Position numbers and translations under genes: made by a program
Source: UBA9732 sp963621975
GTDB taxonomy: Bacteria; Spirochaetota; Spirochaetia; Sphaerochaetales; Sphaerochaetaceae
Direction: 5' to 3'
Assembly: GCA_963621975.1 (NCBI GenBank)
Contig: CAVFGI010000006.1
Span: 3,626-67,625, forward strand
Length of the DNA: 64,000 bases
The notes under the pieces: generated by a model
What the model was told of the DNA's origin: nothing
The model's input: the letters and a program-made list of their open reading frames with translations, nothing else
The model's database searches: none
Shown: in pieces, positions 1-9,315 of the stretch
Numbering within the stretch: the stretch's first letter is position 1
Layout of the letters: the number at the start of each line of letters is the position of its first letter

Positions 1-230
1 GACTTCATTGCTTTCTTGAATTGAGAGGCAAACAGAATGGTACAGAAAGTTACAGAAAGAAGGTCTGCAATAGGTTCGCTTCCAAGAAAACTTCTGTCCA
101 CTGAATTTGTCATTGAGTTTTGGATGATGACAATTTACGAAATCGGGCTCTGAAAGACAAATAAAAACTATACAGAAAGGGTTTTTTCTGGTAGAGTAAA
201 AACACTAAATATGTGTGGAGTATTTATCTT
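1..230. other. Leader region upstream of dnaE
   Basis: No convincing gene is seen here. A frame open from base 1 ends at a TGA at 22-24 and could be the last codons of an upstream gene. The 9-mer TACAGAAAG occurs three times (41-49, 51-59, 171-179), the first two exactly 10 bp apart. TTGTCAT (107-113) and ATGACAA (127-133) could pair as a weak hairpin. No strong sigma-70 promoter could be picked out. A Shine-Dalgarno GGAG lies at 217-220 for dnaE. Confidence 0.4.
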
Positions 231-3200
231 ATGACAGAATTTGTACATCTTCATAACCATACGGATTATTCCTTACTAGATGGCGCCGCCTCAACTGTGA
301 AATATATTGCAAAAGCTAAGGAATTGGGGATAAAGGCTTTAGCTATTACAGATCATGGAAACATGTTTGGAGTGATGGATTTCTACACACTTTGCAAAAA
401 AGAAGGCATTCAACCCATTCCCGGTTGTGAGTTCTATATTAGTCCTGATGGCTTGGAAATAAAGGAGCCTGGCACAAAAAGATATCACCTTATTTTGTTG
501 GCTATGTCAGACAAGGGTTACCACAACCTTATGGAGTTGTGCAGTATTGGATATCTTGATGGTTTTTATATGAAACCTAGGATTGATAGAAAGGTGCTAC
601 AGAAACATAACGAAGGGTTGATTTGTCTTTCTGCATGTCTTGCAGGAGAAATTCCTCAGAAACTTTTATCGGCGGATGAAGAAGGTGCATATGAAACTGC
701 TAGATGGTACAAGGAAGTCTTTGGGGATAGATATTACATTGAGATACAAAACCACTTCATTCCTGAAGAGATTCAAGTTCTTCCCAAGTTGGCACAATTA
801 GCAAAAGACCTTGATATTCCGTTGGTTGCAACCAATGATATTCACTACATTGAAAAGTCTGATGCAAATGCGCACGATATCCTATTATGCATAGGAACAG
901 GTAAAAAAAAGGCCGATACTGACAGAATGCGCTTTCAAACGCAAGAATTTTACATGAAAAGTGGCGATGAAATGGCAGAGCTGTTCTCTAATTATCCAGA
1001 GGCTATAGCAAATACTGTTAAGATTGCACAGCGGTGTAATTTTGATATTGTTTTTCCAGGTCCAATGCTTCCAACCGTTAGCGTGCCATCGGAATATAAA
1101 GACACAAAAGAATATATTCAGGCACTGTCGTGGCAAGGACTTGAAAGACGCTATCCAGGCTATAAAGATAGGCCAGACCAAAAAAAAGTTCTTGAAGAAA
1201 GATTAAATTATGAGCTCAGTGTTATTCTAAAAATGGATTTTGATGGATACTTCCTTATTGTGCGGGATTATATCTACTGGGCAAAGACCCATGGAATTCC
1301 AGTTGGCGCTGGACGTGGTTCTGGAGCCGGTTCGCTGGTTGCTTACTGTATTGATATTACAAACGTTGACCCAATATCGCATGATCTTCTTTTTGAAAGA
1401 TTTTTAAATCCTGCCAGAGTTTCTCTTCCTGATTTTGATGTTGATTTCTGTTACGAAGGAAGACAAGCAGTTATAGACTATGTAACAGATCATTATGGGG
1501 TGGACAGGGTAGGTCAAATAGCAACTTTTGGAACTCTTAAAGCAAAAGCGGTTGTCAAGGATGTTGCTAGGGTCTTAGATATTCCTTTTGATGAATCAAA
1601 TAGGATTACAAAGTTCATTTTAGACACTCTACCGGATGAAGCTAAGGAACAGCATGTTAGCTCTCTCCTGCAGTGGTCATTAATGGTCACACCCGAATTA
1701 CAAGAAGTAAGAGATAGAGGTGGAGTCTATGAAGAACTCTTTGACGTTTCATTAAGGTTGGAAAATCTTGCAAGACATGTTTCAACACATGCCTGTGGTG
1801 TTGTAATTGGCAAAACGGCTCTTAAAAATTACGTTCCGCTATACCGAGATAATAGCACCGGAGCTATTTCAACGCAGTATACAATGACATACCTTGAGCA
1901 GTGCGGATTAGTAAAAATGGACTTTTTGGGGTTAAAAACACTTACTTTACTGCGCAATACAGAACGTCTTATAAGAAAGAAGGATCCCAATTTTGATTTG
2001 GAACAAATTCCAGATGGAGATCCAGATACTTTTGCAATGCTTTCTAAGGGAGATAGCATGATGGTTTTCCAGTTAGAAAGTCCGGGAATGCAAAAGAATC
2101 TTAGATTGCTTGAGCCCACTAGATTTGATGAATTGGACGCCATGGTTTCTCTTTATAGACCAGGGCCAATGCAGTATATTCCTCAGTATATTGAATCAAA
2201 GCAGGGCAGAAAGCCAATAGTCTATCCTGATCCAGACTTGGAAGATCTCTTAAAACCCACATATGGCGTAATTGTTTACCAAGAGCAGGTTATGCGTGTT
2301 GCACAAATTATCGCAGGGTTTACTCTTGCAGAAGCCGATATCCTACGAAAAATCATGGGCAAGAAGAAAAAAAAGGAGATGCCCGAACAGCGAGAGAAAT
2401 TTATCAAAGGTGCAGTTGCCATGGGCAGAGATGAGCAACATGCTGCCAATATCTTCACCATGCTTGAGCCTTTTGCCAGTTACGGTTTTAACAAGAGTCA
2501 CAGTGTGTGTTATACCGTTTTAGCATACAGAACTGCTTATCTCAAATGTCACTACAAGCCCGAATTTATGGCAGCTAACCTAACCAACGAAATAGGCTCT
2601 GGCGATAAGTACAAACAATACCTAGATTACGTTAAAAGCATTGGTATCAAAATACTTCCTCCAAGTATCAATGATTCAGATATGTATTTTACAGTCGTCA
2701 ACGGTGAACTGATTTATGGTCTTGCAGGCATCAAGGGCGTTGGTGCTAGCACAGTTCAGGCCATTCTAGATGAACGACAAGCAAATGGCCCATATACCGA
2801 TTTTCTTGATTTCCTCAAGCGCAGTAATCAGAAGGTTCTTAACTCTGGAGTACTAGAAGGTCTTATAAATTCTGGAACCTTTGATTCAATGGGATACAAC
2901 AGACCAACACTGCTAGCAAACTATGAGGCAGCCATTAAATCTGTAAAAGAAGACAAAGAAGCAAAAGAATTTGGCCAGAATTTTCTCTTTGGAGCGGAAG
3001 ATGAGGGTATGTCTAGTTATGAAATGAAAATAGAGCCAGACTACGATTTCCTGCAAAAACTTGAAATCGAGAAAGAATATCTAGGTTTCTACGTCTCTGG
3101 ACATCCATTAGACAAATATAAAGTAGTTTGGGAAAACTGTGTTAGATTAGATCTTTCAAAACCGGAACGCATAAGAGAATTGGCAAAATATGACTTTGTG

Positions 3201-3704
3201 GGAATGATTATTGAGTCTAAAGAAATACTAACAAAGGCCGGCAATAAAATGGGGCATATTGTTATTGAAGATTATAATGGGCGTCTTGATGTTACTATTT
3301 ATCAGCAAGAATGGGCGTTGTGTTCTTCTGTAATGACCAAGGGTAAAATTATCGGGGTTCAAGGCATATTTAAAACCTACAATGACAGGCTTAGTTTTAG
3401 TGCAAAGAAGGTCTATGGAGACCCTTCCCAGATGAAGCCTTCTAAACCTAGTAGGGTATACGTGGAAATAGATCAGAGCTCAAGTGGAAGAGATGCAATT
3501 AAAGAGATTAGGGCAGCTGTTTCCAAGCACAGAGGAACGGCAGAACTTGTTCTAGTTGCATATCCTAGTCTAGATGACGACGGTAAAGTGATAGGACATC
3601 CAAGAAAAGTTATTGCAGATTCCAGATTTAATGTTGACGCTACACAAGAACTTTTTGCATCTTTAAAGGAGTGTGAGAGCGTTATTGACGTCTACTCTGA
3701 ATAA
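231..3704 (+). CDS. dnaE: DNA polymerase III subunit alpha
   Basis: Replicative DNA polymerase catalytic subunit of about 1157 residues, the normal size for DnaE-type (not PolC) enzymes. The N-terminal PHP domain opens with FVHLHNHTDYSLLDGA. The catalytic region has the family signature SLPDFDVDF near residue 400, and SYGFNKSHS with the following Tyr-rich segment near residue 755. An OB-fold nucleic-acid-binding segment lies near residues 990-1070. The ATG at 231 is preferred to an in-frame GTG at 213 because GGAG sits 10 bases before the ATG and the family normally starts just ahead of the PHP motif. It is followed 21 bases later by a YggT-type gene. The reading frame is intact and I see nothing odd in it. 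Confidence 0.97.
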   Translation: MTEFVHLHNHTDYSLLDGAASTVKYIAKAKELGIKALAITDHGNMFGVMDFYTLCKKEGIQPIPGCEFYISPDGLEIKEPGTKRYHLILLAMSDKGYHNLMELCSIGYLDGFYMKPRIDRKVLQKHNEGLICLSACLAGEIPQKLLSADEEGAYETARWYKEVFGDRYYIEIQNHFIPEEIQVLPKLAQLAKDLDIPLVATNDIHYIEKSDANAHDILLCIGTGKKKADTDRMRFQTQEFYMKSGDEMAELFSNYPEAIANTVKIAQRCNFDIVFPGPMLPTVSVPSEYKDTKEYIQALSWQGLERRYPGYKDRPDQKKVLEERLNYELSVILKMDFDGYFLIVRDYIYWAKTHGIPVGAGRGSGAGSLVAYCIDITNVDPISHDLLFERFLNPARVSLPDFDVDFCYEGRQAVIDYVTDHYGVDRVGQIATFGTLKAKAVVKDVARVLDIPFDESNRITKFILDTLPDEAKEQHVSSLLQWSLMVTPELQEVRDRGGVYEELFDVSLRLENLARHVSTHACGVVIGKTALKNYVPLYRDNSTGAISTQYTMTYLEQCGLVKMDFLGLKTLTLLRNTERLIRKKDPNFDLEQIPDGDPDTFAMLSKGDSMMVFQLESPGMQKNLRLLEPTRFDELDAMVSLYRPGPMQYIPQYIESKQGRKPIVYPDPDLEDLLKPTYGVIVYQEQVMRVAQIIAGFTLAEADILRKIMGKKKKKEMPEQREKFIKGAVAMGRDEQHAANIFTMLEPFASYGFNKSHSVCYTVLAYRTAYLKCHYKPEFMAANLTNEIGSGDKYKQYLDYVKSIGIKILPPSINDSDMYFTVVNGELIYGLAGIKGVGASTVQAILDERQANGPYTDFLDFLKRSNQKVLNSGVLEGLINSGTFDSMGYNRPTLLANYEAAIKSVKEDKEAKEFGQNFLFGAEDEGMSSYEMKIEPDYDFLQKLEIEKEYLGFYVSGHPLDKYKVVWENCVRLDLSKPERIRELAKYDFVGMIIESKEILTKAGNKMGHIVIEDYNGRLDVTIYQQEWALCSSVMTKGKIIGVQGIFKTYNDRLSFSAKKVYGDPSQMKPSKPSRVYVEIDQSSSGRDAIKEIRAAVSKHRGTAELVLVAYPSLDDDGKVIGHPRKVIADSRFNVDATQELFASLKECESVIDVYSE

Positions 3705-3725
3705 AATTGTATTTGGAGCATAAAG

Positions 3726-4373
3726 ATGGAAGTTGTAAGAAAAGTTTCTTCTGTTTTAGCCAGCCTTATTGGCATCTACTCTCTTTTGATTGTAATTAGG
3801 ATTATTTTCTCGTGGATAGATAACATTCAGAGAGCAAACGCTTGGAGAAATGGCTATAATATTCAAGGACAGAATTCAACGATCTCTAGTATTTCCAATG
3901 TTCTTGGCCGTTTAACAGACCCATATTTAAACATTTTTAAGGGCATAACCAGTTTACGAAGATCTCACATTGATTTTACTCCTCTTGTGGCTATCATAGT
4001 TCTGAATTTGTTTCAATCTATTTTTAACACAGTGGCCATTTCAGGAAGAATAACTATAGGAGTAATTCTTGCACTCATTGTTAAGCTTTCATGGGAATCT
4101 TTTTTTGCTTATATTTTGTTCTTTTTGCTTGTTCTTTTGATTGTCAGGTATTTTATTGGACGAAGCAATTCAATGAATGCTCAAAATTGGCTCAATGCCA
4201 TTGATCCAATAATCAATGCTCCAGTTCAGCGTGTTTATAAGATTTTTTTCGCAAAGAAGGGCGAATCAGACGATCAAAAGATTGTTTTAGTCTCTTTTGT
4301 CTTTTATCTTGTAATATATGTTGGTTTGAGGTTTGCAGTATCTTGGTTAGTATCGTTCTTGGCCAGTTTGTAA
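3726..4373 (+). CDS. YggT-family integral membrane protein, two YGGT units
   Basis: A 215-residue membrane protein with about four hydrophobic spans, arranged as two YggT-like halves (roughly residues 10-110 and 115-215). Each half has one span, a polar loop containing a DP-hydrophobic motif (TDPYLNIF and IDPIINAP), and a second span. This double arrangement is typical of the family, which is linked to osmotic-shock tolerance and, in other bacteria, to organisation of the division or photosynthetic machinery; the molecular role is not established. It sits between dnaE and recG, with recG beginning 18 bases after it, so the three may be co-transcribed. GGAG upstream of the ATG supports the start. 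Confidence 0.8.
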   Translation: MEVVRKVSSVLASLIGIYSLLIVIRIIFSWIDNIQRANAWRNGYNIQGQNSTISSISNVLGRLTDPYLNIFKGITSLRRSHIDFTPLVAIIVLNLFQSIFNTVAISGRITIGVILALIVKLSWESFFAYILFFLLVLLIVRYFIGRSNSMNAQNWLNAIDPIINAPVQRVYKIFFAKKGESDDQKIVLVSFVFYLVIYVGLRFAVSWLVSFLASL

Positions 4374-4391
4374 GAAAAGACGGAGGGAGTT

Positions 4392-6455
4392 TTGTTTATT
4401 TGCCAGCTTAAACAGAGCGTAGGAGAACTTACAGGTGTTGGGAAAAAGACTTTAGAAGATTATTCAAACCTTGAAGTTTTTACATTCTGCGATTTAATCT
4501 CCATGGTTCCTAGAGGTTATGAAGACAGAAGTTCCAAAGTTTGTATAGGACACAATCCGGAAGAAGGCTGGGTTAATACCATAGTTAGGGTTGAGAGCGT
4601 TACAGCTTTTGGCAAAGGCAGAAAAGATGTAAAGATTGTGGTAAGAGACCAAGAAAGCGGGCAAAAAGCTTTTCTCATGGGATTTAATAGAACCTTCTTA
4701 TTAAAGACAATACTTCCTAGTTCTTTTTACCATCTGTATGCAAACGTAAGTAGGTATGGAACAGCTCTTCAAGCAACACAATTTGAGCTTACTCCTGTAC
4801 GAGAAGACGTTCTTTTTAATGAAACAGCATTAAATCTTGCACTAGACGGGGGTATTTTACCTGTTTATGGGCTTTCTGGGGGTCTTACACAAAAAAACAT
4901 AAGAAGGGATGTAAAAGCAGTTTTATCAAGGTTTGTAATGGATATAGAAGACGAGATTCCTCAGTCCCTAGTTCAAAAGTACAAATTAATGCCTTTAAAT
5001 AAAGCATTTAGCGAGATTCACTTCCCTTCTAATGAAGCTACATTAAAAGCCGCAAGGAGGACTTTAGCTTTTAGAGAGGTCTTTTATCTTCAACTTGAAG
5101 CAAAAAGACGTCCACAAAGTGTTAAAGTAAGAAAACCTATTCCTGCAGATACAAGTTTAGTTGAAGAGCATCTTATAAGCTCGTTGCCTTTTCAACTTAC
5201 CGGTGACCAGCTGAAAGTTTTGGAAGAAATTAGAACAGATATGGAAAAAGAAGAAAGCATGAATAGGCTCTTGCAGGGTGATGTTGGTTCTGGAAAGACT
5301 CTTGTTGCTTGGGTTAGCTCTCTTCATGCTATAAGCCAAGGATATCAAGTTGCTTTTATGGCGCCTACTGAACTTCTAGCAAGACAACATGCACAAGTGG
5401 CAGATGCTTTGCTAAAGAAAATGGGCGTGAGAATTGCATATTTGGATGGGGAAGTGCATGGAAAGCCAAGGGAAGCCCTGCTGAAGGAACTTGCGTTAGG
5501 AAATATTGACCTCTTAATAGGTACGCATGCACTTTTTTCAAAGGATGTTCAATATAAAAACCTTAGATATGTGATTATTGATGAACAGCATCGTTTTGGA
5601 GTTGAGCAAAGAGAGGCTCTACTAGCAAAGGGTCTTCAACCAGATGTTCTCTTGATGACTGCAACTCCAATTCCTCGAACCCTAGCATTAACAGTTTTTG
5701 GAAATCTAAATGTTTCTACGATAAAAACCATGCCAAAGGGAAGGCTTCCAATTGTAACTTATTTGGTGGATGAGTCTAAACGAGATGAGATGTATGGAGC
5801 TGTTGGAGTGGAAATGCAACGCGGGCATCAGGCATATTTTGTCTATCCTCGTATTGACGATGAAGGAAATTCTGATATCAGAGATGTTCAATCTATGTAT
5901 GAATTTCTCTCTAGGGTGAAATATCCAAATTTCAAAGGAGCTTTGATTCACAGCCGTCTTCCAGATGAAGAAAAACTGCAAACATTGGATGATTTTTCAA
6001 GTGGGAAACTTGATTTCCTTGTTTCTACATCTGTAGTGGAGGTTGGAATTGATGTTCCAAACGCCACTTGTATGGTAATTGAACATTCTGAGTTATTTGG
6101 ACTCTCTGCTCTGCATCAGCTTAGGGGAAGAGTTGGAAGAAGTAGCTTGCAAAGTTGGTGTTTTTTAGCTTACGAGCCTTCTATTTCAGAAGACGGCAAA
6201 CGGCGGTTATTGGTCTTAAAGCGCACCAACGACGGCTTTGAGATTGCAGAAGAAGACCTAAAAATTCGTGGCCCCGGAGAGTTGGCCGGGTTGCGACAAA
6301 GTGGGTTTCTACACTTGAAATATGCTAATCTTGAGACCGATGTCTCTATGATGTCTGTTGCTAGAGACGAGGTCTCTCATATCCTTTCTGAGGATCCTGG
6401 TTTATTGGAGTTGGATCACGCAGTGATTAGACAAGTTTTAGAGGCAAAGAGTTAA
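4392..6455 (+). CDS. recG: ATP-dependent DNA helicase RecG
   Basis: Branch-migrating helicase that remodels stalled replication forks and Holliday junctions. The length (687 residues) is normal. The N-terminal wedge/OB domain occupies about residues 1-250. The helicase core shows Walker A GDVGSGKT near residue 297, DEQH box (IIDEQHRFGVEQR) near residue 397, motif III TATPIPRT near residue 423, and the C-terminal QLRGRVGRSS motif VI near residue 578, followed by the RecG C-terminal segment. The start is a TTG at 4392 with GGAGGGAG immediately upstream; no ATG gives a complete N-terminus. It follows the YggT gene closely and is probably in the same transcript. Confidence 0.97.
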   Translation: MFICQLKQSVGELTGVGKKTLEDYSNLEVFTFCDLISMVPRGYEDRSSKVCIGHNPEEGWVNTIVRVESVTAFGKGRKDVKIVVRDQESGQKAFLMGFNRTFLLKTILPSSFYHLYANVSRYGTALQATQFELTPVREDVLFNETALNLALDGGILPVYGLSGGLTQKNIRRDVKAVLSRFVMDIEDEIPQSLVQKYKLMPLNKAFSEIHFPSNEATLKAARRTLAFREVFYLQLEAKRRPQSVKVRKPIPADTSLVEEHLISSLPFQLTGDQLKVLEEIRTDMEKEESMNRLLQGDVGSGKTLVAWVSSLHAISQGYQVAFMAPTELLARQHAQVADALLKKMGVRIAYLDGEVHGKPREALLKELALGNIDLLIGTHALFSKDVQYKNLRYVIIDEQHRFGVEQREALLAKGLQPDVLLMTATPIPRTLALTVFGNLNVSTIKTMPKGRLPIVTYLVDESKRDEMYGAVGVEMQRGHQAYFVYPRIDDEGNSDIRDVQSMYEFLSRVKYPNFKGALIHSRLPDEEKLQTLDDFSSGKLDFLVSTSVVEVGIDVPNATCMVIEHSELFGLSALHQLRGRVGRSSLQSWCFLAYEPSISEDGKRRLLVLKRTNDGFEIAEEDLKIRGPGELAGLRQSGFLHLKYANLETDVSMMSVARDEVSHILSEDPGLLELDHAVIRQVLEAKS

Positions 6456-6480
6456 AAACTAAGGGCAAAAGGGGGTAATT

Positions 6481-6666
6481 GTGGCTTACGAGAATGATTT
6501 ACAAATGCATTTTGTTAATATCGGACTAGAAGAAGGCATTAAAAGAGGAAGAGAACAGGCGTATAAGGAGATTGCTGAGCGAATGAGGACGCAAGGTGTT
6601 CAAATGGAGAAAATTGCCGTTTTGATGGGGCTTAATGAAAGCGAGGTTAAGAGCCTGCTTTCTTGA
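6481..6666 (+). CDS. 61-aa orphan resembling the C-terminal tail of PD-(D/E)XK/Rpn-type transposase proteins
   Basis: Starts at GTG 6481 behind a GGGGG Shine-Dalgarno-like run. The peptide has the charged repeat GIKRGREQAYKEIAERM followed by a segment like MEKIAVLMGLNESEVKSLL. In Rpn/PDDEXK-family transposase proteins such a Glu/Lys/Gly-rich helix followed by a 'grow-IA-xx-xGLS-xEEI' helical end forms the last 50-60 residues. The nuclease domain itself is missing: upstream is the recG stop, 25 bases away. It may therefore be a relic, or a stand-alone small helical protein. The good ribosome-binding site argues that it is still translated. The assignment rests on pattern similarity only. Confidence 0.5.
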   Translation: MAYENDLQMHFVNIGLEEGIKRGREQAYKEIAERMRTQGVQMEKIAVLMGLNESEVKSLLS

Positions 6667-6710
6667 GAGCAGTTGTTCACAAAAGTGATTTCAGATGATA
6701 TTCTAAGTGT

Positions 6711-8753
6711 ATGCCCGAACAGAGCGAAAATTTTGAATTAAATAGAAAATACCTCGTAGGTAAATTAATAACCTCAACTGTCGCAAAAGGACATATTGCG
6801 AACATAGAACTTCCATCTCCAGAGAAGTACTCAAACATTTCTATCATCACTGCAGAAGACCTTGGGCAGTTTAATTTTGTTCAGGTTATGGATGAAAAAG
6901 TTCCAATTCTTGCAACAGAGGAAATTTCTTATAAAGGCCAACCCGTTATGGCTGTTTTTGGCCCTGAAGATGAAGATGTTGAGCTTTATTGTAAGGAAGT
7001 TAAAGTTTCTTATCAAATTACACCTGAGTCTGAGGCTCTTTCTTCACAGGTTTATGGGCAACCGTTTGAATGGAGTTTTGGAGATACAAAAGAGTATTTT
7101 GTACCTCATTCAAAGATTGTAAAGACCACATTTTCTGTTGGAGCCCATGAGAATGCCCTTTTGGGAGACCAGAGAATTTTTGCAAATTTGCAAAAAGGGA
7201 TAATGAACATTCAACTTGAAACCCAATGGCCGGTAAACGTGAAGAGATCTGTTGCTCAAGTGCTAGGTTTCCCTCCTGAGAAGGTTAATGTTCAAGCCCA
7301 ACCAAATGTGGCATCCTATGACCAGTTTATTCTTAGACCCACTATTTTTTCGTGTATAGCAGCCGTTGCAGTTGTGAAAACTAAAAGTGCAGTGCAAATG
7401 TGTGCTCCGTTAGTGTCCTATCAGCCTGCATTGAACTATAAATTTGAGACAGTGGTATCTCATGATGAAGGCTGTATTGCAGGACGGTTTAATTGTACTG
7501 TTGATATGGGTGCGTTTCCTATTTTTACCCAAGAAGTTTTTCATAATGTTTTAGCAGGTGTTGTGCCTGTTTATCCAATGAAAGCTTTGGATGTTAAAAT
7601 TTCAATTCTAAAAAGCCCAACAGCTCCTGCAAACTTCTTTGGGGATTTGGGTTTTGCAATGTCCCAGGCCGCAGTGGAAAATCATTTTACGCAAACAGCT
7701 CAGGCTTTAGGTTTGCAACCGGGATTATGGCGCCTTGATATGCTCAAAGCTTATGGAGATAAAGGGCCAGCCTTAAGTGAAAAAATAAGGAAATCTAAAG
7801 GGTTTAATAATCTTTCAAAGACGTTAGACGATATTTTAAACATTTCTTGGTATTCTAGAAATAGTGCTGCAAACACACAAAAAAAGCTTTATGGAAACAG
7901 GGTAAATCCGCTTGTAAATTATTCAAAGGGTATTGGCATTGCTTGTGGTGAAGGAATCATGGGTTTCTCTCAACCCTTCAATGTTGCAATGAAATATAAG
8001 TTGGCCGTTACTTTGACAGAAGATAACAAAGTGATAGTCAATACTGGCATGCAAGCGGGAAAAGATATGCTGTTTATATGGAAACAGACCATCAAACAGT
8101 ATTTGGATGTTTCTGAAGATGATATTGATTTCATGGATATTAACGATGAAAAAATAATCGATATTGGGCCAAATGTGCTATCAAGGAAGATAGGAATTGT
8201 TACAAGACTTCTGAAGCAGGCGTGCTCAGAAATTGCTAAAAAGAAGACCTTTTCTCGCTTGCCTATAACGGTTGAGGCTAGCTCACAACTAGGAGAATCT
8301 GAGAACTTCTACTACAATTCTTGTTTTGGTTCAGTTGCCGTTGAGCTTCACCTTGATACTGTTACACTTTCTCCTGTGATTGATAAAGTCTGGGCACGGT
8401 TCCATATGGGACATGTGTTTAACATGCAAAAACTTATAAATAAAGCTAGACTTGCCATTTTCACAGTCATTTCTGAGGTCTTTCCCAATATCTCTTGGCA
8501 GTTTAATATTGATTTACAAGTAGAAGAGAGTTTAGACTACGCACAGTCGTCTATAACTGCAGCTATTAGAGGTTTGACCATTGCAGCTCTCATTGGAGCC
8601 ATCTCTCAGGCCCTTGGCAAGTCTGTAAATTTCCTTCCAATAAAGGATACAGATCTTCTTTCTATTCTCAAAGGTGGAAGACCTAATGTTGTAACACTGA
8701 CAGAGACAGTAGAAAACACCACGGAGGAGGTCAAGGATGAAACTAAACTGTAA
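6711..8753 (+). CDS. Xanthine dehydrogenase-like molybdopterin-binding subunit, degenerate active site
   Basis: 680 residues. The N-terminal part (about 10-105) matches the a/b hammerhead domain of xanthine dehydrogenase/aldehyde oxidase large subunits, and the remainder follows the Moco-binding fold (for example a QAAVENHFTQTAQALGLQPG stretch at the usual place after the Moco loop). Two normally conserved features are absent. Where GGGFGGK is expected (after VNVQAQP) the sequence is NVASYDQ near residues 199-205. By alignment back from the FLP motif at 641-643, the catalytic Gly-Glu pair (GEP) reads Thr-Ala near 616-617. It may be a pseudo-enzyme, or an enzyme with altered cofactor handling. 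The start at ATG 6711 has no clear Shine-Dalgarno. It overlaps the Fe-S subunit by 17 bases, the classic operon order of this family. Confidence 0.75.
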   Translation: MPEQSENFELNRKYLVGKLITSTVAKGHIANIELPSPEKYSNISIITAEDLGQFNFVQVMDEKVPILATEEISYKGQPVMAVFGPEDEDVELYCKEVKVSYQITPESEALSSQVYGQPFEWSFGDTKEYFVPHSKIVKTTFSVGAHENALLGDQRIFANLQKGIMNIQLETQWPVNVKRSVAQVLGFPPEKVNVQAQPNVASYDQFILRPTIFSCIAAVAVVKTKSAVQMCAPLVSYQPALNYKFETVVSHDEGCIAGRFNCTVDMGAFPIFTQEVFHNVLAGVVPVYPMKALDVKISILKSPTAPANFFGDLGFAMSQAAVENHFTQTAQALGLQPGLWRLDMLKAYGDKGPALSEKIRKSKGFNNLSKTLDDILNISWYSRNSAANTQKKLYGNRVNPLVNYSKGIGIACGEGIMGFSQPFNVAMKYKLAVTLTEDNKVIVNTGMQAGKDMLFIWKQTIKQYLDVSEDDIDFMDINDEKIIDIGPNVLSRKIGIVTRLLKQACSEIAKKKTFSRLPITVEASSQLGESENFYYNSCFGSVAVELHLDTVTLSPVIDKVWARFHMGHVFNMQKLINKARLAIFTVISEVFPNISWQFNIDLQVEESLDYAQSSITAAIRGLTIAALIGAISQALGKSVNFLPIKDTDLLSILKGGRPNVVTLTETVENTTEEVKDETKL

Positions 8754-9315
8754 TATCAATGGAACCTCCGTCTCCTTGATTGTAAGCTCAGACAAGCCAC
8801 TGAGCTTCATTTTGAGGGACTTAATTGCAACTTTTCCAGATAACAGTCAATGTCTAGGAGCTTCCTGTGGCAACTGTATTGTTCTTCTAAACGGCACTGC
8901 TGTATTAAGTTGTCTGATTCCAGCTTTTAGTTTAAACGGCTGTTCAATTATGACTTTCGATGGCTTTCGCAAGACAAGATCTTTTCACGATATAGAGAGA
9001 GCTTATGCCGATGTTGGTAATCAGCCTTGTCCTCAGTGTTTTGCTTCTAAAACACTTTTAATTGAGTCTCAATTACTTAGAATGGACAAAGAAAATCAGG
9101 CCAACAGTCGCAATAAATTTACTATGCAGGTATCGTCTTCTCGTGTAAATGCACAGGCTGCTAAAAGTAGGGCTGGTGGGGGAGCTTTTGACCCCCAAGC
9201 AATTGCACAGGAATTTTCAATGTGTAAGTGTCAGTGTATTGAACTTTCTGAACTTGAGAAGATTATTAACTTAGCATACAAGTATAGGAGTAGGCGCCGT
9301 GCTAGAAGGTCTTAG
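8737..9315 (+). CDS. 2Fe-2S subunit of xanthine dehydrogenase-like complex, divergent
   Basis: 192 residues. The plant-type ferredoxin cluster motif is intact: C39-x4-C44-x2-C47-x11-C59. The second, helical cluster normally has CGxC and CRC separated by about 31-34 residues. Here the pairs are C98-P-Q-C101 and C163-K-C165 (with an extra C167), separated by about 61 residues because a low-complexity Ser/Ala/Gly/Gln-rich segment (about 118-158) is inserted. The C-terminus is strongly basic (RSRRRARRS). AGGAGG lies 8-14 bases upstream of the ATG, within the end of the large-subunit gene. The product should pass electrons between the Moco-like and FAD subunits, if the complex is active at all. 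Confidence 0.75.
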   Translation: MKLNCNINGTSVSLIVSSDKPLSFILRDLIATFPDNSQCLGASCGNCIVLLNGTAVLSCLIPAFSLNGCSIMTFDGFRKTRSFHDIERAYADVGNQPCPQCFASKTLLIESQLLRMDKENQANSRNKFTMQVSSSRVNAQAAKSRAGGGAFDPQAIAQEFSMCKCQCIELSELEKIINLAYKYRSRRRARRS

